From positions 1 to 64,000 of the forward strand of contig DXYE01000003.1 in NCBI GenBank assembly GCA_019415985.1: a stretch of 64,000 nt of DNA. The letters are read 5' to 3'. The stretch comes from Clostridiales bacterium (GTDB lineage: Bacteria > Bacillota > Clostridia > Oscillospirales > CAG-272). Below the pieces are notes generated by a model that was given only the letters and a program-made list of their open reading frames with translations, searched no databases and had not been told where the DNA came from. This document shows, piece by piece, positions 1 through 9,497 of the stretch. The first letter of the stretch is position 1; each line of letters starts with the position of its first letter. Both the position numbers and the translations under genes were made by a program.

Positions 1-371
1 GTATGATATAATATATAAGACATATCAAGGAACAAATCCCCTCGGATTGTAGATGCTTTTACGGAGTAAAATTGCTGTTTCAATGACAGCGAAAGCCTTC
101 AACCATTCACTGTAAAGCTGCCGGGGCTTTCCATTGTATAACAAAAAAGCTGTTGATAGAGCTAACGCGTTTGACGTACAAATATGTTTCTGGTCCAGGT
201 TATGGGTATCGGCTGCATTCCTGTGGAATAAGACGATATAGCCGTCGGCTTGTATCGGAGACATCGACGGTAAACGGGCTGCATACCGACTGACATATAG
301 AGACATAATCAAAGGAGAATGCTTGCCGGATGTAACAGAGATGCGGCAAATGGCAAGCGCAGAAAAGAGAA
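1..371. other. Region before galT, no gene supported
   Basis: I see no convincing gene here. A TATAAT-like stretch lies at the very left edge and could be a promoter core whose -35 is cut off by the window. A short open stretch beginning with an ATG just after an AAAGGAGA sequence near 320 ends in a TGA that overlaps the galT start. It might be a coupled leader peptide, but it is too short to claim. Confidence 0.3.
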
Positions 372-1883
372 ATGATTTGTGAAACGATACGGCAACTGAC
401 GGAATATGCATGCAGGCGCGGACTGATATCGGACGAAGACCGCGTATACACGGTAAACAGGCTGCTTGAAGCGTTCGGGTTGGACGCATATGAAACGGAT
501 TCTGAAAAAGCAGAGAATCAGGAGGCGCATACGCTTGCGGAGCTGCTGCATTCCGTTGTCTCCTATGCGGAGAAAAAAGGACTGATAGCGCCGGACAGTA
601 TCACGGAGGCGGATTTGTTCGACACAAAGATTATGGGCCTTTTGACCCCGCCGCCGAGCACGGTTATCAAAGGCTTCAGAGAGCGATATGTGGTATCTCC
701 GGAGAAAGCAACCGATTATTACTATCGATTCTGCCGGGATACGAACTATATCCGAGAGGACCGTATTGAGCGGGATAAGAAATGGACGATATCCAGTAAA
801 TACGGCGAAATTGACATCACCATAAACCTATCCAAACCGGAAAAGGATCCCCGTGCCATCGCAGCTGCAAAAAATGCAGCACCCAGCCAATATCCTAAAT
901 GCGCACTTTGTAGGGAAACGGAGGGATATGCGGGTCATCTGAATGCCGCGGCAAGACAAAATCACAGAATCATTCCCATAACATTGGACGGGGAGTCGTG
1001 GTATTTTCAATATTCACCTTACGTATATTACAATGAACATTGTATTGCGCTGTCGGAAGAACACCGCCCTATGAAAATTGACGAATCCACATTTAAAAAG
1101 CTGTTAGATTTCGTCGATCTCTTTCCGCATTATTTTATTGGTTCCAATGCGGATCTGCCTATCGTAGGGGGGTCTATTTTGAGCCATGACCATATGCAGG
1201 GCGGACACTATACGTTTGCAATGGCGCGTGCGCCGATGGTGGAAACGGTCGTTTTTCAGGGCTTTTCCGGAGTGGAAGCCGGTATTTTGAAATGGCCGAT
1301 GTCTGTGTTGCGTCTTCGTTCGGCAGACCGCAGACAACTGATTTCTCTGGCGGTGCTGATCTTGGATTCTTGGCGTACCTACAGTGACCCGAGTGCATTT
1401 ATTTTCGCGGAGACCGATGGTGAGCCGCACAATACGATCACACCGATTGCCCGGGTTCGCGGGGGAAAATACGAGCTGGACCTTGTGCTGAGGAATAATA
1501 TCACAACAGAGGAGCATCCGCTCGGCGTCTTTCATCCTCATGCGGAACTGCATAATATTAAAAAAGAAAACATAGGCTTGATAGAGGTTATGGGACTGGC
1601 AGTATTGCCATCACGGCTGAAGCACGAGATGGAGTTGCTGGCTGATGCCATTCTGAAAAAGAAAAGTATTGAGAGTGATGAAAACATTCAAAAGCATGCC
1701 GCTTGGTTCCGAAAGTTTGAAGCTCAATATACGTTTACAAAAGAAAATGTGGATGAAATACTGCAAAATGAAATTGGTAAAACCTTTGTACAAGTGCTGG
1801 AGGATTCAGGTGTTTTTCCTTATACTGAAAATGGTATGCGTCATTTCCGAAAGTTTTTAGGTACCGTGCAGGAAAAGCTCTGA
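372..1883 (+). CDS. galT: UDP-glucose--hexose-1-phosphate uridylyltransferase, class II GalT
   Basis: The enzyme exchanges UMP between UDP-glucose and galactose-1-phosphate in the cytoplasmic Leloir pathway. The 503-residue length and overall sequence fit the Firmicute class II GalT family. The catalytic His-x-His region is visible as SHDHMQGG near residue 270, and a PPPSTV stretch typical of this class lies near residue 95. The start is the first ATG of the frame; the ribosome binding site ahead of it is weak. No galK or galE is visible beside it, so the remaining Leloir genes must lie outside the window. The gene may serve galactose released by the GH36 enzyme encoded near 24 kb; that link is inference. 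Confidence 0.93.
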   Translation: MICETIRQLTEYACRRGLISDEDRVYTVNRLLEAFGLDAYETDSEKAENQEAHTLAELLHSVVSYAEKKGLIAPDSITEADLFDTKIMGLLTPPPSTVIKGFRERYVVSPEKATDYYYRFCRDTNYIREDRIERDKKWTISSKYGEIDITINLSKPEKDPRAIAAAKNAAPSQYPKCALCRETEGYAGHLNAAARQNHRIIPITLDGESWYFQYSPYVYYNEHCIALSEEHRPMKIDESTFKKLLDFVDLFPHYFIGSNADLPIVGGSILSHDHMQGGHYTFAMARAPMVETVVFQGFSGVEAGILKWPMSVLRLRSADRRQLISLAVLILDSWRTYSDPSAFIFAETDGEPHNTITPIARVRGGKYELDLVLRNNITTEEHPLGVFHPHAELHNIKKENIGLIEVMGLAVLPSRLKHEMELLADAILKKKSIESDENIQKHAAWFRKFEAQYTFTKENVDEILQNEIGKTFVQVLEDSGVFPYTENGMRHFRKFLGTVQEKL

Positions 1884-1965
1884 CAGCCTGAACAGAGTGA
1901 TACAGCAACCTCGTGAAAAATCCAGATAAAACAAGAAAAACGGTGCTTTGGACGGGAGGATGCTT

Positions 1966-2832
1966 ATGAAGAACAGACACGGGAAGCAAAGAGCGACAGC
2001 TTCCGTAACGATGAAGAATTTACACACAGATGCGGAAAAATGCATACAGAGAAAAATATGGCGTGGTCTTTTTGTGACTGCAGTGTGCATGACTTTGTTT
2101 GTCGAGCTTGTCCTGTGCGGTATTGAAGCTTATATAAAAAACGATGTGACACTTTATGTGTTGGACATCATTCTTTCCTACGCATGCGATCTGCTGGCGC
2201 CGGTAACCTTTTTCGCAAGCTGCGGCTTCGTCGGCTACAGTGTTTTGCGGTACGGTATATCCGCTTATAAGGCTCCTGTGTGGTTCATGGTGATTTCCGT
2301 GACGCTTACGCAGGTATGCAGAATCGGGCTCTCTTATCTGATGATGGCAAGCAGGGAACGAGAGATATTTCTTTCCTCTTGGCTGCCATTTGCCTTTGCA
2401 AATTATATACTGGTGATAATCGAAATTTTGTGTATCTTCGTTGTATGTGTGATTGTCAGAAACACCGCGTATACGGATCCGAAAAATCATAGATCTGCGA
2501 AAAACGAGAGTAAAAAACAGGCGCGCCTGCTCGACAGTCCCTTGCGGCGGGTATACTTTTCATTGCTCCTGCTGATCTCGCTTTTCAATCTGATTCCTGC
2601 AATATATACAGCAATCATTGATTATTTGGATTTGGGGTTCTTTAAGAACCTTTCTGAGTTTTTAACTTTTATAAAACCTTTTCTGCAGATCATCATTTTT
2701 GGTGCGGTCGGATTTTTCCTAATGCTTTTCATTGGAAAAAGGCTTTGCCGATACCAGAACAAACTGATACGAAGGGAACATCTAGATGCGGAATCAAAAC
2801 AGTATGAAGAGACTATCCATGTTGAATCGTAG
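1966..2832 (+). CDS. Multi-pass membrane protein, function unknown
   Basis: I do not recognise this family. The 288-residue product has a basic N-terminus (MKNRHGKQ) followed by about six or seven hydrophobic segments, with a charged cytoplasmic stretch (DPKNHRSAKNESKKQ) after the fifth and an acidic tail. The open frame extends upstream to a TTG at 1948, but a GGGAGG site at 1954-1959 lies six bases before the ATG at 1966, which I take as the start. It follows galT by 82 bases on the same strand and may be cotranscribed, although nothing links it to galactose metabolism. Confidence 0.7.
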   Translation: MKNRHGKQRATASVTMKNLHTDAEKCIQRKIWRGLFVTAVCMTLFVELVLCGIEAYIKNDVTLYVLDIILSYACDLLAPVTFFASCGFVGYSVLRYGISAYKAPVWFMVISVTLTQVCRIGLSYLMMASREREIFLSSWLPFAFANYILVIIEILCIFVVCVIVRNTAYTDPKNHRSAKNESKKQARLLDSPLRRVYFSLLLLISLFNLIPAIYTAIIDYLDLGFFKNLSEFLTFIKPFLQIIIFGAVGFFLMLFIGKRLCRYQNKLIRREHLDAESKQYEETIHVES

Positions 2833-3105
2833 AGCCCCTGTAAAGAGCCGAATTCTAAAGGCATTTAAAAGTCCAACCGATCTTCTCATGGACAAATAAA
2901 TGAGCACACGGCAGGTTGAACGCAGTTTAACGCCACGTAGGAGGTTTTGAGCACCGAGACAAGACGGATGTCATGATCCCTTTCACGCCGGAACGGCTAT
3001 AAAGACAATGTTCCGGACGCTTTAGGTCTGATTTCGCAGAGAAATATAACGATGTAAACCTCAGCTGAGCGTTCGTATTTTTTCTTACAGAAATTCAAAA
3101 GAAAA
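2833..3105. other. Gap between convergent genes
   Basis: This stretch separates the plus-strand membrane protein from the convergent histidine kinase. Apart from the kinase terminator that follows it, I see no coding signal and no clear RNA. Confidence 0.4.
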
Positions 3106-3138
3106 GGGAGCTGTCCGTTCTATCAGCGGACAGCTCCC
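3106..3138 (-). terminator. Intrinsic terminator of the two-component operon
   Basis: A perfect 12-bp stem (GGGAGCTGTCCG with its complement) encloses a 9-nt loop. Read on the minus strand, the stem is followed by TTTTCTTTT. It lies just past the histidine kinase stop codon. Confidence 0.85.
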
Positions 3139-3150
3139 CTTGTATCTCTT

Positions 3151-4635
3151 TTATATCTGCAGACGTTTCTCTTTCAAATCCGATTTATTTGCTGGTTGAA
3201 GGGTGAACACGAACTCACAGTATTTTCCATAAGCGCTTTTTACCCATATTTCTTCATTGTGAGCGTCAATGATTGTTTTTACAATATAGAGACCTAGACC
3301 CACGCCTGTTTTATCAAGTCCGCGGCTTTTGTCACTTTTATAAAAACGATCAAATACATATGCTATTTCATTTTCCGGTATACCCTGGCCTTCATTGTAA
3401 ACCGAAACGTAGACCTTTTTGTTTTGCTCCACAATGCGAATGCGGTAGAGACCGCCGGACTTAGAGAATTTCACGGCATTATCGCACAGATTATAAAAAA
3501 CCTGATGAATTGCGTCTCGGTCAGCATAAACCATAACCTTGTCAAAATCGCATGCAAACACCACGTCAAGCTTTTTCTCTTCAATCCTCTGCTCAAATGA
3601 AATAATGATTTGTCTTGCCATTTCGCAGATATCAAAGACTGTTTTGGTGAATTTTCTGTCACCGGCCTGAATACGGGAAATATCCAATAGGGAGGATACC
3701 AGCCGCGAAAGCCTACGAACCTCGCTTGCGATCAGCTCCAGATAATACGGCTGCTTTTCCGGCGGGATAGCTCCGTCTAAAATACCGTCAATAAATCCAG
3801 CTATGGTCGTCATCGGTGTTCTTAAATCGTGAGAGACGTTCGCCAAAAAGGATTGTCGTAGATTTTCGGCGTTTGCCAAAGAATTCGCCATATTGTTGAA
3901 TGCCATGGCAAGCTGGGCAACTTCATCTCGGCCGTTTACCGGAACACGAACATCAAAAATCCCGGCCGCATAATTTTTTGCCGCGCGGCTCATCGCCTTG
4001 AGAGGGCTGATGATCTTTTCCGTAATAAAATATACTGCAATCAGCGCAGCAACCATTACCCAAAGACAGGAAACAACGATCGTATTAAGAACGGATTCGG
4101 CAAGACTGCTGACGTCTGTCGATGAAGCGCCTACGACGACCATTCCGATCAACGCGTCATCTTCTTTGGTAGAATGAATCGAACAGCCCGATACCAAATA
4201 TCTGGAGGGAAAGATACCGTTCAAATCATCTACGCCGGAAGCACAACCATTCTGTTGGATGTTCGCTGTGAATTCGGCGGGAATTTCATTGTTTGAAACC
4301 GTTCCGTGTTCTTCACTGCTGATGAGTATACGGCCCGTTGCATCCGTGATGAGAATGATAAGATCCTGCGTGTTTTGTGCCACCATGGAGAGAGACCCGT
4401 ACAGCACCTCAAAATTATAAAAAACAAACTGGTTGAAATTTACTCTATGACCCTTTTCATAGGTATTTTCCATAAAATCTCTGACAGAATTTGCAGAAAC
4501 ACGGACAGCCTCTTTTTTCTCATTCGGAGCAGAATTGGTAATCATAGAGGTGACCATAACGATGACCGCTGTAAAGCTGATGGCAATGATCAGCATGAAA
4601 GCAGTGATATATTTGGAAAACAATCCTTTCAGCAT
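3151..4635 (-). CDS. Sensor histidine kinase (HAMP, HisKA, HATPase)
   Basis: This membrane sensor kinase is the partner of the response regulator immediately upstream. The 494-residue chain has a first membrane segment at about 8-32, an extracytoplasmic domain of roughly 150 residues, a second membrane segment near 190-210, a HAMP linker, the H box SHDLRTPMTTIAGF, the N box NLCDNAVKF and the G box GVGLGLYIVK. The frame opens at a GTG (4647), but GGTGAGG lies six bases before the ATG at 4635, so I prefer that start. The gene follows the regulator by about 18 bases in one operon. The architecture is like PhoR, ResE or VanS; the signal cannot be told from sequence. Confidence 0.93.
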   Translation of the reverse strand: MLKGLFSKYITAFMLIIAISFTAVIVMVTSMITNSAPNEKKEAVRVSANSVRDFMENTYEKGHRVNFNQFVFYNFEVLYGSLSMVAQNTQDLIILITDATGRILISSEEHGTVSNNEIPAEFTANIQQNGCASGVDDLNGIFPSRYLVSGCSIHSTKEDDALIGMVVVGASSTDVSSLAESVLNTIVVSCLWVMVAALIAVYFITEKIISPLKAMSRAAKNYAAGIFDVRVPVNGRDEVAQLAMAFNNMANSLANAENLRQSFLANVSHDLRTPMTTIAGFIDGILDGAIPPEKQPYYLELIASEVRRLSRLVSSLLDISRIQAGDRKFTKTVFDICEMARQIIISFEQRIEEKKLDVVFACDFDKVMVYADRDAIHQVFYNLCDNAVKFSKSGGLYRIRIVEQNKKVYVSVYNEGQGIPENEIAYVFDRFYKSDKSRGLDKTGVGLGLYIVKTIIDAHNEEIWVKSAYGKYCEFVFTLQPANKSDLKEKRLQI

Positions 4636-4653
4636 TATACGCCTCACCGCAGA

Positions 4654-5343
4654 TTACTGCAGAAGCTCGAACTTATAACCTACACCCCAAACTGTTTTTA
4701 AAATCCATTTATCGCTGACGCCTTCCAGCTTTTCGCGCAGACGTTTCACATGCACGTCAACCGTACGGGAGTCACCGAGATAATCGAAGCCCCAAACTTT
4801 ATCGAGCAATTGATCACGCGTAAACACGCGATTGTAGTTGGAAGCTAAAAAATACAGCAGTTCAAGCTCTTTGGGCGGGATGTCCACACTTTTTCCCTTG
4901 AGCTTCAGTTCATACTTTTGGAGACTGATTTCAATGTTGTCAAATTTTATGACTTCCTCGTCGTTTTGATTTTCATGTGAATTGCAGCGGCGAAGGACTG
5001 CCTTGATGCGTACGGAAAGTTCTTTCATTTCCAGAGGCTTGACCATAAAATCGTCCGCGCCCAGCTCCAGACCTAAAACTTTATCGAATACCTCTCCCTT
5101 TGCTGTGATCATGATGATCGGCTTTGAAGAAATTTCCCGAATTTCCCGACAAACCTGCCAGCCATCCTTACGGGGCAGCATAATGTCCAGTAGAACCAAG
5201 TCTGGCTCATACATTTTAAAAAAGGAGACGCCCTCAGCGCCATCGTTGGCTGTTTTGATTTCATAGCCTTCATTTTCAAGATACAGTCGGAGCATTTCAC
5301 AAATATTGACATCGTCGTCTATAACAAGAATTTTTGTTCCCAT
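4654..5343 (-). CDS. OmpR-family response regulator
   Basis: A DNA-binding response regulator of 229 residues. The receiver domain (about 1-120) has the acidic cluster IDDDVN, the phosphoacceptor Asp in LVLLDIMLP, the Thr in MITA and the Lys in MVKPL. The C-terminal winged helix (about 130-229) has the usual PKELELLYFLA and DVHVKRLREKL stretches. GGGAGGT precedes the ATG. It is the first gene of the operon with the histidine kinase. A tandem 9-bp repeat in its leader may be its own binding site. Confidence 0.95.
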   Translation of the reverse strand: MGTKILVIDDDVNICEMLRLYLENEGYEIKTANDGAEGVSFFKMYEPDLVLLDIMLPRKDGWQVCREIREISSKPIIMITAKGEVFDKVLGLELGADDFMVKPLEMKELSVRIKAVLRRCNSHENQNDEEVIKFDNIEISLQKYELKLKGKSVDIPPKELELLYFLASNYNRVFTRDQLLDKVWGFDYLGDSRTVDVHVKRLREKLEGVSDKWILKTVWGVGYKFELLQ

Positions 5344-5391
5344 ATAAACCTCCCAGTGTTTTTAAAAGTCTGAAAAAATCTCACGCAAGAT

Positions 5392-5409
5392 GTTAAAATC
5401 GTTAAAACT
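5392..5409 (-). promoter_or_regulatory. Tandem 9-bp repeat in the leader of the response regulator gene
   Basis: The near-identical units GTTAAAATC and GTTAAAACT lie head to tail about 50 bases before the regulator start codon. A minus-strand TATAAT lies at 5422-5427, with no good -35. OmpR-type regulators bind direct repeats, so autoregulation is plausible but unproven. Confidence 0.35.
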
Positions 5410-5685
5410 TTGACTATGTTCATTATATTTTACACACATGATGTCCATATGTATGGTTTGTGAACGTTTGTTGAATTATCGGCAGAATTCGGCAAAAAAA
5501 CCGTTGATTTCACACCTTTCCATAAACCAATTCAAGCCGCGCAGAATAAACACGATTTCCGTGTGAAATAGTAGAAAGCAGAGCGGCAGGATTGGGTGAC
5601 TGCTTGAAATAAAGATAAAGGATAAATTCTAAAAAGATAATAATCATGTGAAAAATACCGTGATTTAAGCGGGAAGGGAAAGCAG

Positions 5686-6747
5686 ATGAAATTGAGAGGC
5701 ATATTCTTGGGGATGATCGTATTAGGGCTTTGTCTATGTCTTTGCGCTGCAAAGGAAGCGGAAGAGAAGAACACGGCGAATGAAGAAGAGCAGGAAGGGG
5801 CGGGCGACGAGATATCAGAGGAAACAAAGGAAAAAAACTATATCAAATGGGTGGATTTTGATGTGAGTTCTTCGGCCTTGAAGGAGGCTGCGCGCCTGGA
5901 CATAGAATCCCACGAAAGTGAAATGCCTGTGAAATGGACCGAGCTATTGGCACTGTATGCAGCTAAAAGTGGCGGCAGTTTTGGAAAATATAAGGATGGT
6001 GCATTGGAAACAGTGTTGAATGAGGCGAAGGAAAAGTCCGTTTCTGTAGAAAGCGCAGGCAATTCACTGGCAAACGCTAAGACCTATAGATACTATAAGG
6101 AAGCTTATGAGGCAGTGCTCGGCGGTATGCTCGGGGAATATGAGGTTGACATCCAAAATGAGGATGGAACGGTTACAACGGAGAAAAAATATGGAATCAA
6201 AGCATTTTCTCCGATCGCAAAGGGCTATTATTATAACGATTTTGACGATTTCGGCGCCTCCCGGTCCTATGGGTACAAAAGAAAGCATCTGGGGCATGAT
6301 ATGATGGGGAGTGTAGGTACACCGATTATTGCCATGGAATCCGGATATGTGGAGGTAGCCGGCTGGAACCAATATGGGGGATGGCGCATTGGAATAAGGT
6401 CGTTTGATGGAAAGAGATATTATTATTATGCGCATTTGCGCAAGGATCATCCGTTCTGTGATATGTATGAGGGAAAACTTGTTACGGCAGGGGAGGTGAT
6501 CGGATATCTGGGCATGACCGGCTACAGTTCGAAAGAGAATGTCAACAACATTAACATTCCGCATCTACATGTCGGAATGGAGCTGATTTTCAGTCCGGAG
6601 CAAAAGGACGGATACTGCCAAATCTGGATCAACATGTATGAGCTCACACAGTTTTTATCGAGCTACCGTTCGGCTGTGGTCAAGGACGCAGAATCCGGAG
6701 ATTATATGGCAGTTTCACCGATTCGGGACCTTACAGTACCGGATTAA
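5686..6747 (+). CDS. Secreted LytM/M23-family peptidase
   Basis: A 353-residue exported protein with an N-terminal hydrophobic signal segment (about 5-22) ending in a cysteine-rich LCLCLCAA. It does not match a clean lipobox, so lipoprotein status is uncertain. A glutamate-rich linker follows, then a helical region, then an M23 domain. The zinc-binding signatures are GHDMMG near residue 203 and the HLHVG His-x-His near 291-293. M23 enzymes cut peptide crosslinks of peptidoglycan, or act as amidase activators when zinc residues are lost; here they look intact. It is divergent from the two-component operon, which could regulate it. Confidence 0.85.
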   Translation: MKLRGIFLGMIVLGLCLCLCAAKEAEEKNTANEEEQEGAGDEISEETKEKNYIKWVDFDVSSSALKEAARLDIESHESEMPVKWTELLALYAAKSGGSFGKYKDGALETVLNEAKEKSVSVESAGNSLANAKTYRYYKEAYEAVLGGMLGEYEVDIQNEDGTVTTEKKYGIKAFSPIAKGYYYNDFDDFGASRSYGYKRKHLGHDMMGSVGTPIIAMESGYVEVAGWNQYGGWRIGIRSFDGKRYYYYAHLRKDHPFCDMYEGKLVTAGEVIGYLGMTGYSSKENVNNINIPHLHVGMELIFSPEQKDGYCQIWINMYELTQFLSSYRSAVVKDAESGDYMAVSPIRDLTVPD

Positions 6748-7211
6748 ATAGAAATCCAATACGGTACGGCCAACGTGCTGTATTTGGTTATATAGGTATA
6801 GGTGCTGCCAGCACCTGTCAAGTCGGGATCCTGACAAATGAGTGTATATCAGCGGAACGGTCAACACGACGAAATCAAATACGCCCTCCCTTACTCCCGC
6901 AGATCCAAGATGCTCTATTATACCATAAAAAAATCGGAGGTTTGGGAGGGCTGAACTTGTTCGCCAGCATAAAACTGCGGTGCACGGTCATTCGTTCTCA
7001 TGTGCAAAATTGCACATGAGGAAAAGGCTGGACCCTGTATGCACAGAGGTAAAGCTATGCGTACTGCTATATAAAACGGAAGAAATTCTTCAAAGAACGA
7101 GCATGAAAACAAAGTGAGAGCATCAGAGAAGCCGACGCGTTCAGTAATGTCGCCTCACGCCAACCGTATGAGGGACGCTATTTTCAAGGCTTAGAGCTGT
7201 ATCAGCTGTTG
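6748..7211. other. Gap between convergent genes with palindromes
   Basis: No gene is supported here. The stretch contains a short dyad (AGGTGCTG, complementary to CAGCACCT, near 6799-6815) and a larger palindrome listed separately. None has a clear T-tract placing it as a terminator of either neighbour. Confidence 0.4.
6997..7020. repeat. Perfect palindrome, 11-bp arms
   Basis: The arms CTCATGTGCAA and TTGCACATGAG are separated by two A residues. There is no T-tract on either side, so it looks more like a protein-binding dyad or cruciform than a terminator. No start codon is close. Confidence 0.5.
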
Positions 7212-8687
7212 TCAAGCGGGAATTTTTTGAAGGATATCATCATAAATTTCAACAGAATGCTGGCCTTTCAGCGCATTGTATGCCTCATTATAATTGTTGT
7301 TGGTCAGCAAATCTGATATGTCGGCATACCATTTTTCAGGACCGTTGCTTATAAAATACATAATATGAACACCGTATGTGGTTTCTACAAGACCGGTATC
7401 TCCGGGCTTTCTTGATTCATCAAAGCACCAGTTTTCAAAGGTTTCCACCATCTGACCCTGATAGACATGTGAATAACGCCCGCCGGCAGAACGGGAACCT
7501 CCATCATCCGAAAACTCTTTTGCCAGATTGGCAAAGGAGGTTTCGCTTTGGTCGCCGGACTGCCATTCCTCATACATGTTCTCTGCTGCCTTCCTTGCAC
7601 TTTCCGGGGAACCGTACGTAGCATTGGAACAGAGTATATGACGGACATTTTTCGTCGGTGAGCTGTCGCGCTCGGGCAAAGAAACTAGAAGGTATACGGT
7701 GAACTTTTTCCCGGACTCATCGTGTTTTAGATAGGTATCCCCAACCTCGGCTTCAAACGCCCATTCCAAATAGTCCGTATCCTCTTTATAAGCGGCATTT
7801 GCTGTCAAGGTACCTTGTACAGCCTTTTCAACATCAGTCGTACCATTGTTGTTCATGTACGCTGTAATGTATTCGATAAAGGCCTGTTCGCCGCCGTCGC
7901 CCTCGCATGCGCTGCGAAGCTGCTCCGCATAGCTTTTGGCTTCCTCCTCTGTCAGGCCAACGCCGCCATCGGCCACGTATCCAAAGCTGTAGCTCCGATA
8001 TCCGCACGTCTGATAGGTTAGCGCGTTTTTCTCATAATATGCATTGATTTCGTCCTCGGAGGCCGCATTGCGCTCGCGCAGGATTTCTTCATATTTTACA
8101 GCCAGGGCTGAGAGCTCCAGACATTTTTGCAGGTCGTCCGTCTGTACACCGCGACCGAACTCCGAAGTATCTGACCGTTCCGCCGTCCTTTGAATCAATT
8201 GTTTTTCGTCGTCTGTTAGGGTAATCCCCTCTGAATAGGCCCCCTCCGCAAGGACCAGAAGTTCTTCAACGCTTGATTTTGCGGCCGATGCAAAATAATC
8301 AAACCAAGTCATATTGTTGCCGTAATTCTGCTTCTTCAGTGATTTCGTTTGGTCCAAACCGTATTGCGCGAGGCTGTCACCATAATAATCTACAAAAGAA
8401 AGGTACAGGCTGTTAAAATAATAACTCATCATGGCATTGTCAATTTCATAGTGTTCCGAACTTAGCGATATTTTGTTTCGCAGAAAATACCCGCTGTCCT
8501 TCAAATGATTTGTTAAAAAAACGCTGGACAGCACAATGACAAGCAGCAAAACGCCGGCGATCAGGACTGCAATCAAGCGCTTTTTGTTTTTTCTCTTCCG
8601 TTCCATCTTTTCCTTCTGTTCCTTTTCAAACTGGGCGATATATTTTTCTCTTGCTTCCCTTTGTCTGTTTCCTTTTCCCATGTGCAT
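7212..8687 (-). CDS. Membrane-anchored peptidyl-prolyl isomerase (PpiC/parvulin type)
   Basis: A surface foldase of the PrsA/SurA kind that helps exported proteins fold. The 491-residue chain starts with a very basic cytoplasmic stretch (KMERKRKNKKR), then one membrane segment (LIAVLIAGVLLLVIVLSSVF), a long helical region of SurA-N type, and a parvulin domain near residues 350-460 with VRHILC, a GGRY stretch and TTYGVHIMYF. The frame is open 30 codons further upstream, but AAAGG and two closely spaced ATGs (8687, 8681) favour a start here. Unlike typical PrsA it has no lipobox cysteine; the anchor is a membrane helix. It is convergent with the LytM gene. Confidence 0.85.
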   Translation of the reverse strand: MHMGKGNRQREAREKYIAQFEKEQKEKMERKRKNKKRLIAVLIAGVLLLVIVLSSVFLTNHLKDSGYFLRNKISLSSEHYEIDNAMMSYYFNSLYLSFVDYYGDSLAQYGLDQTKSLKKQNYGNNMTWFDYFASAAKSSVEELLVLAEGAYSEGITLTDDEKQLIQRTAERSDTSEFGRGVQTDDLQKCLELSALAVKYEEILRERNAASEDEINAYYEKNALTYQTCGYRSYSFGYVADGGVGLTEEEAKSYAEQLRSACEGDGGEQAFIEYITAYMNNNGTTDVEKAVQGTLTANAAYKEDTDYLEWAFEAEVGDTYLKHDESGKKFTVYLLVSLPERDSSPTKNVRHILCSNATYGSPESARKAAENMYEEWQSGDQSETSFANLAKEFSDDGGSRSAGGRYSHVYQGQMVETFENWCFDESRKPGDTGLVETTYGVHIMYFISNGPEKWYADISDLLTNNNYNEAYNALKGQHSVEIYDDILQKIPA

Positions 8688-8882
8688 TCTGCCTTTCTTT
8701 GTGGATTTTGTGTCGGTATTGGATATCCGAAATGCGTTCGGCTGCGACAAAAAACTGCCTGTCCGCTCTGACGGCAAATGGCCGTTGCCTCACTGCATCA
8801 TGAATGTTTTGCCGTGATTTTCTGTTCATGTCTTGCATTTCGCATAAACCGCCGCAATGTGGAGCTAAATTTGTCTTGGGGC

Positions 8883-8911
8883 TTGACTTTGTGAAAAGAA
8901 CTTGATATAAT
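8883..8911 (+). promoter_or_regulatory. Promoter of tRNA-Arg
   Basis: TTGACT at 8883-8888 and TATAAT at 8906-8911 are separated by exactly 17 bases. The tRNA begins about 90 bases downstream. Confidence 0.8.
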
Positions 8912-9004
8912 TAAAAGTATCGTTTAGGCAGACGGAAGCGTGCGTTTGGAGGCGCATCTCATTTCTGCATGCTTTTCGCAAAGAATAAGCGGTCAGGACA
9001 TTGT

Positions 9005-9079
9005 GCCCCCGTAGTTAAATGGATATAACAAGCCCCTCCTAAGGGTTAGTTATCAGTTCGATTCTGGTCGGGGGTGCCA
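9005..9079 (+). tRNA. tRNA-Arg (anticodon CCT)
   Basis: A full cloverleaf can be drawn: 7-bp acceptor (GCCCCCG with CGGGGGT, one G-U), D arm GTTA/TAAC, anticodon stem AGCCC/GGGTT with loop CTCCTAA, and T arm ATCAG/CTGGT with loop TTCGATT. The anticodon CCT reads AGG. The 3' CCA is encoded. It stands alone with its own promoter and terminator. Confidence 0.95.
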
Positions 9080-9098
9080 GTGGCGAGTTGCCACGGAC

Positions 9099-9138
9099 AA
9101 ACATCGGTAGCGTATTGCGGCCGATGTTTTTATTTTAC
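9099..9138 (+). terminator. Terminator of tRNA-Arg
   Basis: The 9-bp stem AAACATCGG/CCGATGTTT has a 13-nt loop and is followed by TTTTATTTT. It starts 20 bases after the tRNA. Confidence 0.85.
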
Positions 9139-9497
9139 GACCGTTTAGGGTGACATTTTCCAGGTTTCGTTTGCATCTTTTTTGTCAACTGTTTGCAAAA
9201 CATCCTGAATGCGTAAGCGTTTGGATTTTTTACTTATTACCATTTCGCTTTTCACTCTTCACTAAATTTGCTTACGCTGATGAATAATGAGGAGTATATT
9301 GCGGATTCGCCGCAAATATATTATAATGAGCAAAGTGAATTCAAACACAATTTTCCTTAGGCAATTTTACCGAAAATTGTAGTTAAATATATACGAATCA
9401 TCCTGTTTTTACCAGGTTTCATTTTAAAAACTTAAGTCATTTTATAGCGACCGAGGTGGATCCGTCAGCTGGTGACAGAAAATATCTATCATTCAGC
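9139..9497. repeat. AT-rich repeat-like region, possible MITE relic
   Basis: No gene is seen. The complementary GCGTAAGC (9211-9218) and GCTTACGC (9270-9277) enclose TTCGCTTTTCACTCTTCAC-like sequence. It is followed by TGAATAATGAGG, a TATTGCGG/CCGCAAATA hairpin and ATTATAATGAGC. From memory this resembles small palindromic intergenic repeats scattered in clostridial genomes; I cannot confirm copy number from one window. Confidence 0.4.
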
